This document shows, piece after piece, positions 23,158 through 35,140 of a stretch of DNA of 64,000 nucleotides. Source of the stretch: Moringa oleifera (lineage: Eukaryota; Streptophyta; Magnoliopsida; Brassicales; Moringaceae); contig JAJFZO010000659.1 in the NCBI GenBank assembly GCA_021397835.1, forward strand, positions 1,178,501-1,242,500, written 5' to 3'. The position numbers were made by a program, and so were the translations under genes. How positions within the stretch are numbered: the stretch's first letter is position 1; every line of letters begins with the position of its first letter. The notes below the pieces were generated by a model that saw only the letters and a list, made by a program, of their open reading frames with translations, made no database searches and was not told where the DNA came from.

Positions 23158-25160
23158 TATGGAAGATTATAATACCAAGATAGAGAGGATCCAAGCTACT
23201 CAGGGTAAGATAGACTACGCCAAATTAAAATGCAGACTTAAATGTTGCAAAATTACATGGATCTCTAGAATTTGATAGCAAAACAATTTCAAGAGATGAT
23301 GGAATTACTTATGAAAGGAAAGATGACTGAGAAAGAGGTGTCGCAATTAAGAAAATCTTTCACCTTAAAAGAGAAACAAAAAGGACATGAACTTTATTTC
23401 CAAACCTTTGGGTTTAATGTACTAAGCCTCCTCGAAGAATGTGGCTAATGTAAACAACTAGCGTACAAAACAAAAGCTACATAAACAAAAGGTGCTCATT
23501 AGGCAAATGCCGTGCACATATTCGAAGTTATTACCCTAACTCATGGAACAAAAATTCGTGAAGCCATTTTAATCCCTATACCTAAAATGGTATGACAGAA
23601 GTGCTACATATAACAATCATAATGGGGCAGTAGGGCATGATATAAAAAATTACTTAGCATTGAAATAGAAAGTACAATCACTTGCGAATAATGGAGTTTT
23701 GGGCTTTAAGGCCATAAATAGCCCCAATGTTGCTAACAATTTATTTCTTATCCATTAAGTGTATCAAACAAATATGATAGCCAAAGTTTTGGAGGTCAAA
23801 GAAAATAGAAAGCCATTGGGCCTGGGCTACGAGCCAATGAAAGCCAACATGAAAAAAGTAGAGACGAAGAAGAAAAGAAAAGGAATAAACAGATCTAATC
23901 GACATTAGTCACTGTCCATAACATTTTTAGTTTGCTAGGTTATATGATGCAAGCGAGTCTTTGATAACAAATTCCCATACTGGAGATAACAAACCTATGA
24001 TAGTTTTAGAATAGGAACAAATGAAAGTTGTTCTCAATTAAGAATTTGTCCAAAAAAAGCAAATTGAGATTAACTAATTGAAATATACATACAACTTCAT
24101 ACAAGTTCTTGCCATATCAATAAAAGTTGTCGTATTTTTTTGCTTTGAGTGAAATTAGACATACTCTTGTCTAGGGATTTTGATAATGAAAACTGTAATA
24201 AGGATAGCTTTGAATATTTTCAAGAGGATGACTCTATTCTAAAGATGTGAAAAAAAATGTTTGAATTTTCCTAAGAGATTCTCATGCAAATGGAGCAAGA
24301 AAAAAGAGAGTAAAAAGCCTCCATAAGGAAGAAATCGAAATGGTCAAGCTGGAAAATGGAAAAGGATAAAAAAGTTTAAAATAAGTGCCACAAAATTGAA
24401 GAAAGAATCAATTAAGTCATTGCAAGGATATGCTTATAAGGAAGCATAGTAGAACACCCCTTGAGCAAAAAAAAAAAAAAAACATTTGAGAAGAAATAAG
24501 AAAAAGTCATCCCGATAGATCAAGAATCATAGACATTCTTGATAGTTAAAAATTACATTATAGAAACCATTAGTGCATTAGGTTGAATTGCTTCTTGATG
24601 GACTACCAAAATCAGAGAAAAAGAAGAATGTGAATAATTTTCTTGTTAACTTGGTTAGTTTAATGTAGCAGGAGAAAAGTGAATCATGATATCTATAAGA
24701 TGTCAATTACTACCATTTGGAAAAAAACAAAGGGGAAAGAAGAAAAAAACTCAAGTGATTAAAGCTACAATTCAAAAGATAACCAGAAACTATAAGGGTT
24801 GGCACAAGGTATTGCCACTAGCTTTAGTAATTACTTGGGGCAAACTTCATTATGCAGAAGTAGTATTACCAATTGGAATATAGATTTTATCCCCAAAAAT
24901 ACTCATGCAATGGTAGCTCAAAAAAGTGAAATGGATAGAAAAAATGGTATAAACAACAAAATCTAATTGATGAAAAAAGATTGAAAAACATTTGCCATGG
25001 GTAGTTGTACTAGAGTAGGATGAAAAAAGTATACTAAACAATGGGTTCCATAACTACTTAGCTTCAATATCAGACAAATCCAATAAAGAAAGGACATCTT
25101 CATCATTTCAATCACAGGAAAATAAGTGTATTAAATGATCATCATTAAGAAAAACCAGAT
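23158..25160 (+). pseudogene. Tat-lineage gag-pol remnant with internal deletion
   Basis: A gag-like start MEDYNTKIERIQATQGKID lies at 23158. At 23586-23670 is the decayed nucleocapsid motif NNHNGAVGHDIKNYLALK followed by VQSLANNGVLGFKA and NSPNV, typical of Tat gag. Its zinc-binding cysteines are replaced by tyrosine. A protease/RT-linker-like acidic stretch (FEYFQEDDSILKM) is near 24210. Reverse transcriptase is essentially absent. Integrase C-terminal sequence follows at about 24750-24883 (IKATIQKITRNYKGWHKVLP, then AEVVLPIGI), continuing with EKHLPWVV-like remnants to about 25060. The jump from linker to integrase implies a large internal deletion. Confidence 0.75.
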
Positions 25161-25261
25161 AGAATTGATGCTTAATAGTGAGGGAGTGAACCCTTGTTTC
25201 CTTTTTTTGACCTATATACCTAATGTTCTTATCAGAAAAAAAAAACGACATTCATAGCAGT

Positions 25262-26455
25262 TGATAGAATGCATAATAGTCATATATATTATTATATTTT
25301 CTCATGTTTTTGTTGGTTGTAAATGATTAAATCTTGGATTTTAACTATGTTTTATATTTAGTAGGGTGGATTAAAGAACTCAATTAGAATGCATTCAAAT
25401 TTATTTTTTGAAGATGAAAAGTTGGATTCCAAAAGATGTGGATGAACTAGAAGATGCCTTTAGGTAAGACGTTAACACACCTAACAACATTAGAATTTTA
25501 GTGAGCCATGACTTTATCTTTTATTTAAAAAGTAGTTGTAAAAAATTTATCTTTATCCTTATTTATCTTGAAGAGTAATAGTTAAGATAGGATACTATGT
25601 TTAGGAATTATTATATAAAAAGGAGGTAGTTGCTTCAAAGGAAGATCTAGGGTTTATTTCCTACTTTCTTCTTTTCTTAGATCTTTTTCTTTTCATGGAT
25701 TACTGAACATCTATTCCAGTTAAAGGATAATCAAGGGTTTGATTCTTCAAGAATTGTGAGATCCAACTGATTTTATTTGTTTTTTTATTTCTTCATTGTT
25801 TATATATTTTTTGTGCTTGTTGAAAATATTATTTTGGTTGATTGTAACAAAAAGAGCTATTTGTTTAATCATCAAAATAATAAATAACTAATTAAAATTT
25901 TAAATTATAATTATTTAAATATTCTTATATAAGTGGTAATAATGTAATTGATTAAAAAAAAGGTTTTCAATTTATGTTATGAAGATATATAGTTTAGTTT
26001 AAATAAACCTACATATGTGTTTATTAGATCGGATTAGTAGTTTCTCTAATTCTTAATGCTACTAGTAAATTAAATCCTAAGATAGTATCTAAGGTTATTT
26101 ATTGATGAGAAAAATAATCAAAGATCGTTGCTTGATTATCAAAGAAGTAAGAAGAAATAGGTTGTTAGGTCGTACCAACAACCATAACTAATTCAGTGAA
26201 GATTAAAAGATTTATCTTTGCATCAATGATCAATTGTTAAATCAAACTTGAAATTATTCCTTTGACTAGATACTTCATTATATTGTTTTTTATTTATTTT
26301 AATTTTATTACTTTTAATTATTCAAACCATTATTTATTTTATTTTATTTTATGAAAAACAAATCTAACTAGTCTTTGTGGAAATGACCTTGCTCATCTAT
26401 ACTACAATTTAATTTTTTGAGCAGAAATTTAATTTGTTGGTCTCGATAACAAACA
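25262..26455 (+). repeat. LTR of a nested Athila-like element
   Basis: It begins TGATAGAATGCATAATAG and ends TCTCGATAACAAACA, directly before a primer binding site. It is about 1.2 kb and AT-rich. Near the end it contains TCTTTGTGGAAATGACCTTG, a block conserved in U5 of such elements. No second copy of this LTR is found in the window, so the right-hand LTR was lost. Confidence 0.75.
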
Positions 26456-26460
26456 TTTTT

Positions 26461-26478
26461 TGGCATCGCTGTCGAGGA
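26461..26478 (+). other. Primer binding site, + arm
   Basis: TGGCATCGCTGTCGAGGA is a decayed form of TGGCGCCGTTGCCGGGGA, the tRNA-Asp-type site of Athila-like plant elements. The mirror copy lies at 33370-33387 on the - strand. Confidence 0.85.
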
Positions 26479-26599
26479 TTCATTTTAATTAGATTTATTT
26501 TAATATTTCATTCTTCTCATGCAGGTGATCTAGTTCCACATGATCTCGAGATTGAGAAGACAAAAAAAAAAGAATAAAAAAGAAAGCTAAATTACAAAA

Positions 26600-29500
26600 T
26601 TAACAATAATCTTCACCTTCATCTTCTAGATTGAATTTAGCACACAAGTTAGCTGACTCATTTGGGGATTCTGAAATAGGACAAGACATGGCTAATGAAG
26701 AGGGAACTTTGAGGCAATTGGCTGCACTAGAAGTAAATCAGCAACCACTCTGCATTCAATATCTAATTTTACAAGCAAATTTTGAGTTAAAGTTTGGTTT
26801 GATCCATTTACCCCTTAAGTTTCATGGCTTTTAGAATGAAGATCCTTACAAGTATCTGAAGGAATTCCATGTGGTATGCTCAAGCCCAAAATCACAATGA
26901 GTGACTAAAAAGGAGATCAAATTACATACTTTTCCATTCTTATTGACCAAAAGAGCAAAGGATTGGTTGTTTTATTTACATTTTGGTTTTGTGATCACAT
27001 GAATAGAGATCATAAAACTATTTCTTGATAAAAATTTTCTTGTTTCACGAGCTACTAGCATCAAAAGGGAAATATGTCGGATAAAGTAGAAAGATGTTGA
27101 AACCCTTCATGAGTATTTGAAAAGATTTAAACACTGTGTGCAAGCTGTCCTTAACATGGGATTTTCAAAAAGCTGCTTATTCAATATTTTTATGAAAGAT
27201 TACTACCTATGGAAAGAAGGATGATGGATGCAGCTAGTGGAGGTGCTATAGTGAATAAAACTCCTCGTGAGGCTAGAGATTTGATTTCTACCATGGCTAT
27301 TAACTCACAATAATTCTAATTCAGAAAAGATACATATCTAAAAATGATTAATGAGGCAAATATATCTTCCCTTGAAAATCAACTAGCTAATCTAACTTCT
27401 CTTCTTCAATAATTGGCTGTAAGAAATATACAACAAGTTAAAGCTAGTGAGATTTATGCTGCTACTTGCCATCCAATTGACATGTGCCCTACACTTCAAG
27501 ATGATCCTTATGAGCATGCTAATATAGTTGAAGGATTTTCAAGTCACTATAAAGGAAATATGATCCTTACCTAAATATATACAACCAAGGATGGAGGGAT
27601 CATCCCATTTTCAGTTATGGAGCAAGACCTCAACTTCAGTGTAGACAACCGACTCTACCACTACAACCCTATTCAAATTCAGGTATGTCTCTTGAAGAAA
27701 TTGTTAAATGCTTGCATCTAACACACAAAAATTTAAGTAGGAGACAAGAACAAGTATTAAAAAGTTGAAGGATCAAGTATGTTAATTAGCATCTTTAATG
27801 AACATATTAGAATATTAAGGAAAATTGCCTTCACAGATTATTCTTAACCTAAAACAAAATGCTAGTGCAATTATCTTAAAAAGTGGAACTTAGTGAAAAG
27901 AACCTGGCAAGACCACTAGAGGATGCATCCTAAGAGTAAAGACTGAAAAAGCAGTAATTCCTCAACTAGAGCTTGATCAGCCTATGGGACCCAATAAAGA
28001 GCAACTAAAAACTTTCATGGTCATTCATCCGTTTCCCTCTAGATTATCTAAATCTAAGAAGAAGGACGAGGAAGAAAAGGAGATTTTTGATACCTTTCGC
28101 AAGGTCGAGGTAAATATTATTTTACTTGATACAATTAAACAGGTACCTCGATATGCCAAATTTCTCAAGGAGTTATGCACCAATAAGAGAAAATTGAAAG
28201 GTATTGAATTTTTAAGTATGAGGGAAAATTTTTCAACTATTTTTCAAAAAAAATTACCTCCTAATTATAAGGACCCAAGTATGTTTACTATTCCTTGCAA
28301 AGTTAGTAAGTTAGAATTGAAAAAGCGATGTTGGGTCTAGATGCTTCAATAAATGTCATGCCATTATCCATTTATTCATCTTTGAATGCTGGACCATTAA
28401 AAGAAACTAGTGTAATTATTCAACTTGTTGATAGATCTATTGTGTATCCCAACTGAGTTTTGGTGCAAGTCAACGGTTTAATTTTTCCTACTGATTTTTA
28501 TATGCTTAATATGGAGGAAGGAGATTCATCTAACTCATTAGTTTTCTTAGGAAGACCTTTCCTAAAAACATCCAAGACAAAAATTGATGTGTATGATGGT
28601 ATATTTACAATAGAATTTGATGGTGAAATTATTAAATTTAATATTTATAATGCCATGAGATATCCTAGTGATTTGTCTTTTGTTTTTGCTATAGACGTTA
28701 TTGAACCTTTAGCACAAAATTTTTTTGATTTCAGTAATGAAGATAAGTTAAAAGCTGTACTTAACAAGAGTTTAAGTTTTGGAAGATCACAGAAAATTTT
28801 GCAGAAGGTTACATTGGATTCTAACTTACAGGATACAATTCATGAATTTGAATCACGGTAACTTATAGGGTATGACTTTTCTTATGTTGATTTGCCTTTT
28901 TCTCACATAAAACTCTTTCTTTTTATTATACAAGCACAAATATCAGAGCTAAAACCCCTACCAGATCATTTAAAGTGTGCTCTTTTAGGAGAAAAAGAGG
29001 TGCTTCCAATTATAATCTTTAATAAACTTTCCATCTTAGAGGAAGAAAAATTGATTCGAGTACATAGAAAGTATAAAGAGCCATTAATTGGATCATAACC
29101 AACATTAAAGGATTGAATACTTCGACATGCGTGCATAGGATACTAAGATTGTAGACCATCCAGGCAACCTTAACACAGATTGAATCCACCTATAATGGAA
29201 GTGGTAAAGAAAGAGATCTTGAAATTTTTTGATGCAGGTATGATCTATCCAATTTTAGATAGCGAATGGATAAGTCCAATTCAAGTTGTTCCAAAGAAAA
29301 TAGGTATAATAACAATAGAAAATCCTAATGATGAGTTAATACTTACCCATGTTCAAAACGAATGAAGGGTATGTATAAATTATAGGAAGTTAAATGCATC
29401 AACTAGAAAAGATCATTTTCCTCTTCCATTTATTGATCAAATGCTTGAATGATTAACAGGTCATACTCATTATTGTTGTCTTGATGGTTCTTCAGGTTTT

Positions 29501-29970
29501 CATCAAATCCTTACTGCACTTGAAGATTAAGAAAAAACCATATTCACATGCCCGTCTGGTACTTTGGCATATCAACGCATGTAATTTGGACTTTGCAATG
29601 CTCCTATTACATTTTAGAGGTGTATGATTAGTATATTTTCTGATTATATATAGAACATCATAGAGGTGTTTATGAATGACTTTACAGTTTATGATGATTC
29701 TTTTGATGCATGTTTAACTAACATTACAAAAGTAATTAAATGATGCATAGCAAAGAACCTTGTTTTAAATTATGAAAAGTGTTACTTTATGGTTAATCAA
29801 GGTATTATTTTATTTTAGGACATGTTGTATCCTTTAAGAGAATTGAAGTTGATAATACGAAGGTAGAAATCATAAATTCTTTATCTTACTCTGCAAGTGT
29901 GCAGGATGTTCGCTTTTTTCTTGGACATGCAGGATTCTACCAACTATTTATCAAGGATTTTAAAGAGTGA
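26600..29970 (+). pseudogene. Athila-like gag, protease and reverse transcriptase, + arm
   Basis: gag: ANEEGTLRQLAALEVNQQPL (about 26690), then DPYKYLKEFHVVCSS (26840), RAKDWLFYLHFG (26955) and TLHEYLKRFKHCVQ (27100). Protease: MLDLGAS-like LDASINVMPLSIYSSLNAG (about 28335-28395), then EEGDSSNSLVFLGRPFLKTS (28512-28575) with GRPFL intact. Reverse transcriptase: MEVVKKEILKFFDAGMIYPI (29195), CINYRKLNASTRKDHFPLPF (29375) and CCLDGSSGFHQI (29470). The catalytic box is FMND instead of FMDD (Asn codon at 29675-29677) and an in-frame TGA is at 29741. The connection domain ends at GFYQLFIKDFK near 29970, where the inverted arm begins. RNase H and integrase are missing. Confidence 0.9.
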
Positions 29971-29980
29971 ATTTCTTGTA

Positions 29981-32900
29981 GATAAAGATTTTATAATTTT
30001 TATCTTAGCTTTATCAACTTTCAATTCTCTTAGAAGATACAACATGTCCTAGAATAATACCTTGATTAATCATAAAGTGACACTTTTCATAATTTAAAAC
30101 AAGGTTCATTTCTGTGTATCATTTAATTACTTTTGTAAGGTTAGTTAAACATGCATAAAAAAAATTACCATAGACCGTAAAGTCATTCATAAACACCTCT
30201 ATGATGCTCACTACATAATTAAAAAAATGTACTAACCACACACCTCTAAAATGTAACAAGAGCATTGCAAAGTCCAAATGGCATGCATCGATATAGAAAA
30301 GTCCCAAATGGGTTTGATCTTTAGGTGCAACACGGATTTAATGAAAACCCGAATAATCATTAAGACAAACAATAATGAGTATGACCTGCTAATTGTTCAA
30401 GCATTTGATCAATAAATGGAAGAGAAAAATGTTCTTTCTTAGTTGATGTATTTAACTTCCTATAATCTATACATACGCTATATCTGTTTGGAATACGAGT
30501 GGTATTAGCTCACCATCAGAATTTTCTATTATCGTTATAACTATTTTCTTTGGAATAACTTGAATTAGACTTACCCATTCACTATCTGAAATTGAATATA
30601 TCATACTTGCATCAAGAAGTTTCAAGATCTTTTTCTTTAGCACTTTCATCATAAGTGGATTCAATCTGTGTTAGGATTGTTTGGAGGGTTTACAATCTTC
30701 CTCTAATAGTATCCTAGGCACTCAAGTGGAAGGATTTAATCCCTTAATGTCAATTGTGGTCCAATCAATGGCCTCTTTATACTCTCTAAGTACTTGAATT
30801 AATTTTTTCCTTTAAAATAAAAAGTTTATTAGAGATTATGATTGGAAGAGTCTTTTTTCCTCTTGAAAAAGCATACTTTAAATGCTCTAATAGGGTTTTA
30901 GCTCTAATATTTATGCTTGTACAATAAAAGGAAGGATTTTTATGTGAGAAAAAGGCAAATCAACATAAGAAACATCATACCTCATAGGTTGCATTGATTC
31001 TAATTCATGAATTATATAGTGTAAGTCAGAATCCAATATAAACTTCTGCAAGATTTTTTATGATCTTCCAAAACTTTAACTCTTGTGAAGTGTAACTTCT
31101 AACTTATGTTCATTATTTAAATCAAGAATTTTCTATGCTAGACGTTCAATAATAGCCATAGCAAAAACAAAAGATAAATTACTAGGATATCATCATAAAT
31201 ATTAAATTTAATAATTTCACCATCAAATTTCATTATGAGTGTACCATCATGGGCATCAATTTTTATCTTGGATGTTTTTAGGAAAGGTATTCTTAAAAAA
31301 ATTAATGAGTTAGATGAATCATCTTCCTCCATATTAAGCATATAAAAAGTAGTAGGACAAATCTATCCATTGATTTGCACCAAAACATACTCTAAAACTT
31401 CCTCACGATACACGCTAGATCTATCAGTAAGTTGAATAATTACTCTAGTTTCTTTCAATGGTTCAGCATTTAAAGATGAATAAATGGATAATGGCATGAC
31501 ATTTGTTGAAGCATCTAGATCTAACATCGCTATTTCAATCCTAATATTACCAACTTTGCAAGGAATAGTAAAAATACCTAGGTCCTTACATTTAAGAGGT
31601 TTTTTTTTTTTTTTGAAGAACCGTCGAAACATTTTCCTCCATAGTTACAAATTCATTACCTTTTAATTTTCTCTAGTTAGTACATAACTTGGTGTGAAAT
31701 TTGGCATATCGACGTACTTGTTTAATTACATTAAGTAAAGGAATATTTACCTCAACGTTATGAAAGGTATCAAAAATCTTCTCTTTTTCCTCATTCTGCT
31801 TAGATTTAGATAATCTAAAGGTTTAAAAGGAGGAATTAGCATGGAAGTTCTTCGTTGCTCTCTTTTAGGTCCCTTAGGCTAATCAATTATGGTTCAGCAA
31901 CTACTTCTTTTTCAGACTTTTCTCTTGGGATGCATCCTTTAGTGGTCTTGCATGGTTCTTTTAACTTAGTTTTACTTCTTAAGATAATTGCACTAGCTTT
32001 CTATTTGGGGTTGACAATAGTTTCTAAAGGTAATTTTTCTTGAGATTTTAATCTGTGCATTGAAGATGCTAGTTGACCTAGTTGATCCTTGAACTTTTTA
32101 ATACTTGTTCTTATCTCCTGCTTAAATTGTTGTGTGTTAGACGTAAGTGATTTAACAATTTCTTCAAGGGACATACCTGAATTTGAATAAGGTTTTAGGG
32201 GTAAAGCTGGCTGTCTAGATTAAAATTAAGGTCTTGCTTCATAATTGAAATTGGCATTTCCTCCATCCTGGGTTATATGTATTTGGGTAAAGATCATATC
32301 TCCTTTATAGTAGACTTGAAAATCCTCTAACTGTATTAGCGTGCTCATAAGGATCATTTTGAAGTGGAGGACACATGTCAATTGGATGGTCAGTAGTAGC
32401 ACAAATCCCACAAGCTTTAACTTGTTGCATATTTCTTGTAGCCAATTGTTGAACAAGATAAGTTAGATTGGCTATTTGATTTTCAAAGGAAGATATATTT
32501 GCCTCATTAATCTTTTTTAGAGATATATCTTGTCTGAATTTTGAATTGTTGTGAGCTAACAGCCATGGTGAAAACCAAATCTCTAGCCTCACGAGTAGTT
32601 TTATTCACTATACACTAGCTGCATCCATCATCCTTCTTTCCATGAGTAGTAATCTTTCATAAAAATATTGAATGAGAAGTTTTTTAGAAATCCCATGTTA
32701 AGCATAACTTGTGTATAGTTGTTTAAATCTTTCCCAATACTCATGAAAGGTTTCAAAGTCTTTTTGCTTTATCCCATATATTCCCTTCTGATGCTAACAG
32801 CTTATAAATAAAGGAAAAATTTATCAAGAAATAGTTTTACCATCTTTATCGATGTGATCACAGAACCAAAAGGTAAATAAAACAACCAATCCTTTGTTTT

Positions 32901-33388
32901 TTTGGACAATAAGAATGGAAAAGCATGCAATTTGATCTCCTCTTCACTCACTTGTTACGGTTTTAGGCTTGAGCATACCACATGGAATCCTTCAGATGCT
33001 TGTGAGGATCTTCATTCTCAAAGCTGTAAAATTTAAAGAGCAAATGGATCAAACTAGACTTTAACTTAAAATCTGCCTGCAAAATTGGATATTGAATGCA
33101 GAGTGGCTGCTGATTTCTTTTGGTGCAGTTAATTACCTTAAAGTTCTCTCTTCATTAGCCATGTCTTGTTCTATTTCAAAATCACCAAATGAGTCAACTA
33201 ACTCACATGTTAAATTCAATTTAAGAGATGAACGTAAAGATTCTTGTTGATTTCATAATTTAGTTTCGTTGTTGATTCTTTTTCCTATCTTCTCAATCTC
33301 AAGATTATATGGAGCTAGATCACCTGCATAAGAAGAATAAGGCGTTAAAATAAATCTAATTAAAACCAATCCCCAGCAATAGTACCAA
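29981..33388 (-). pseudogene. Athila-like gag, protease and reverse transcriptase, inverted arm
   Basis: Read on the - strand this repeats 26461-29880: primer binding site (33387-33370), gag (RDISLKKINEANISSFENQI at 32530-32470 and TCVLHFKMILMSTLI-type sequence), protease (LDLDASTNVMPLSIYSSLNA near 31525; EEDDSSNSLIFLRIPFLKTS near 31320) and reverse transcriptase (VLKKKILKLLDASMIYSISD near 30650; IIEVFMNDFTVYG near 30195). It shares with the + arm the FMND box (Asn codon at 30185-30187) and the following TGA (30121-30119). It ends within the connection domain at 29981. A T-rich expansion breaks it near 31600. Its LTR is missing except for about 12 bp of U5 at 33399-33412. Confidence 0.9.
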
Positions 33389-33412
33389 AAATTATTGGTT
33401 GTCGAGACCAAC

Positions 33413-33868
33413 GGTAGCCTTTCTTTCTTGATAAGTTAAATATTATTTTTGAGAATTCTTGATTGACCAGTTGTTTAAAACAAATGTGATAACATATTGT
33501 ACATAACTTTGTAAAATAAGATAAATTATAAAAAAAACCAAGAGGAAAAGACACTCTTTGAGAGACATAATAGGGAAAAAAAATAAAGAGAATGTATGGG
33601 GAATACCTCTCTTGATAGACATAGATTTAACTTGACATTTAAACCCAGCAATCATATTTTCAAGGAAGGATATTGAAAGTTGAAATGATCCATCATTTCT
33701 CGAAAAAAAAAATAAAGAAAAAAAAAAGAGAAAACAACTTTGATTGACTGGTTATATACTTTGATGACCATGCAAAAAAATAAATAAATAAAACAATAAA
33801 AAACAAAAAACAATATTTTCAAATCTAAACATTGAAGGGAACCTAAATGGGAGGTAAAACATTTTTCA
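33413..33868. other. Unassigned DNA between the inverted arm and the DRM fragment
   Basis: This is low-complexity AT-rich sequence with A-rich runs at 33570-33590, 33700-33735 and 33775-33810. No retroelement domain is recognised. ORFs of 64-107 codons on the - strand have no family features. Confidence 0.5.
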
Positions 33869-33869
33869 T

Positions 33870-35140
33870 TGCCAAACATCAAAAAGATTTTGACAGAAGG
33901 GGGCAATGCAGATTTGATACTTGGAACTTTTCTTAAGTAGTTGATGAGCTTACCAAAAGAATCGTCCAACTCCAAGATGGTTGATCATTGTATTAGAATG
34001 GGATATAGTTTTAAAAGTAATTGAGGAAAATGGAGAAGAAAACATAAATTCAATGTCAAAAATTCTCCTAACACACTTAGTTATTGGAAAATCTCCTTTA
34101 GTATAACAAAATTGTTCTTCAAATCACTTCTCTTTAGATTAAAAAGGTAGCTTCCTAGATGATTTCTCAAATATAGAAAGTTGTTTAGCTAGCAAGGAAA
34201 TCACCAATCCTACTCCTAATGAGGATAAGAAGTTGCTATCCTTAGCAAATATAGGGTATAAGGTGAAAGAAATGAAAATAGCTAGGAAAAGATGAGGTCC
34301 AGACCCTATAATTACAGAATTGACTAATTTTAAATGTGCCACTCAAGTGGAAAAGGCTGTCGATGCATTTGTGAAAGAAGTTCTTATCAAAGAAAAGCTG
34401 AAGGCTAAGGACTTCGTTACACATAAGAAGAAAAGATTTTATTAAGGAGAAGTAGAGGGAGTTTTAGAAGAAATTCTTGAACGAATATGATAAGATAACT
34501 CATCTCACAAATCCAATAATAGGTTTTAGAGTTCCTATTGAACAAGGCTATATAGAAACACTTCAAAAAGCTACTATTTGGCCCTTATACTTTTATTATG
34601 AAAATGTGGCAGTTGATCCTAAGGGAATTTGGGACACTATTTCATGTTTCTTATATGATATGGAACTAGAATTTGTTAATTCTAAATACTTCTTTATTGC
34701 CAAGAAAGAGAGGTTGTGTTCACAATCTTCCAATTCGGAGCAGGTTTCCTTTTGTTTCAATTCCTCCATTCACCATACATGAAACTATTCCTTTAACAAA
34801 TAATAGTGGCCCTCATGGAATACAAATTTAATTACTTATAGATTTGTCTTAGGAGTGGGAAATTGACTAAGAGAATCCGCAAGTCTCTTGATGACTATGA
34901 CTATTATCCACCATTAAATGTCTAAAAATGTCTCAGATGAATGCACAAAGTGAAATTTATTAGGTTCGAAGGAATAAGGTTGCTTCACTTGAGCTCGATG
35001 AAATAGAAATGCTTTTAGATTCCCAAGAAGCCACATAAAGAGTGGTGGAATTAGCAAGATTGATAGGTTAAACCGCTTGGTAACTTATTTCAAGTTGATA
35101 CTATGGCTTACAATATCTCAATATTGAAAGACTTTGTTTG
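33870..35140 (+). pseudogene. Captured DRM-type DNA methyltransferase fragment (UBA domains plus partial catalytic domain)
   Basis: Successive frames match plant DRM1/DRM2 de novo methyltransferases in order. UBA-like segments: GGNADLILGTFLK (about 33900), SSNSKMVDHCIRMGY (33963), then IEENGEENINSMSKILLTHL (34022), and EDKKLLSLANIGYKVKEM (about 34220) with GPDPIITELTNF (34295). Linker and catalytic part: LTNPIIGFRVPIE (34503), FYYENVAVDPKGIWDTIS (about 34590-34645; motif VI ENV), FLYDMELEFVNSKYF (34650), HNLPIRSRFPFVSIPPFTIH (34722-34780), KLTKRIRKSLDDYDYYPPLN (34861), NKVASLELDEIEMLL (34977) and LGNLFQVDTMAYNISILKDF (about 35080; motif X, GNS changed to GNL). Motifs I to IV, including the catalytic cysteine, are absent. 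The ~1.25 kb has no visible introns, so it looks like a retrocopy. Many stops and frameshifts make it non-functional. Confidence 0.88.

Noticed and set aside
33652..33975. 107-codon - strand ORF rich in Phe
   Set aside because: It is read from A-rich low-complexity DNA and the antisense of the DRM fragment.
33870..35140. DRM segment considered as a functional host gene
   Set aside because: It lies between two LTRs, has many stops and frameshifts, and lacks the catalytic motifs.
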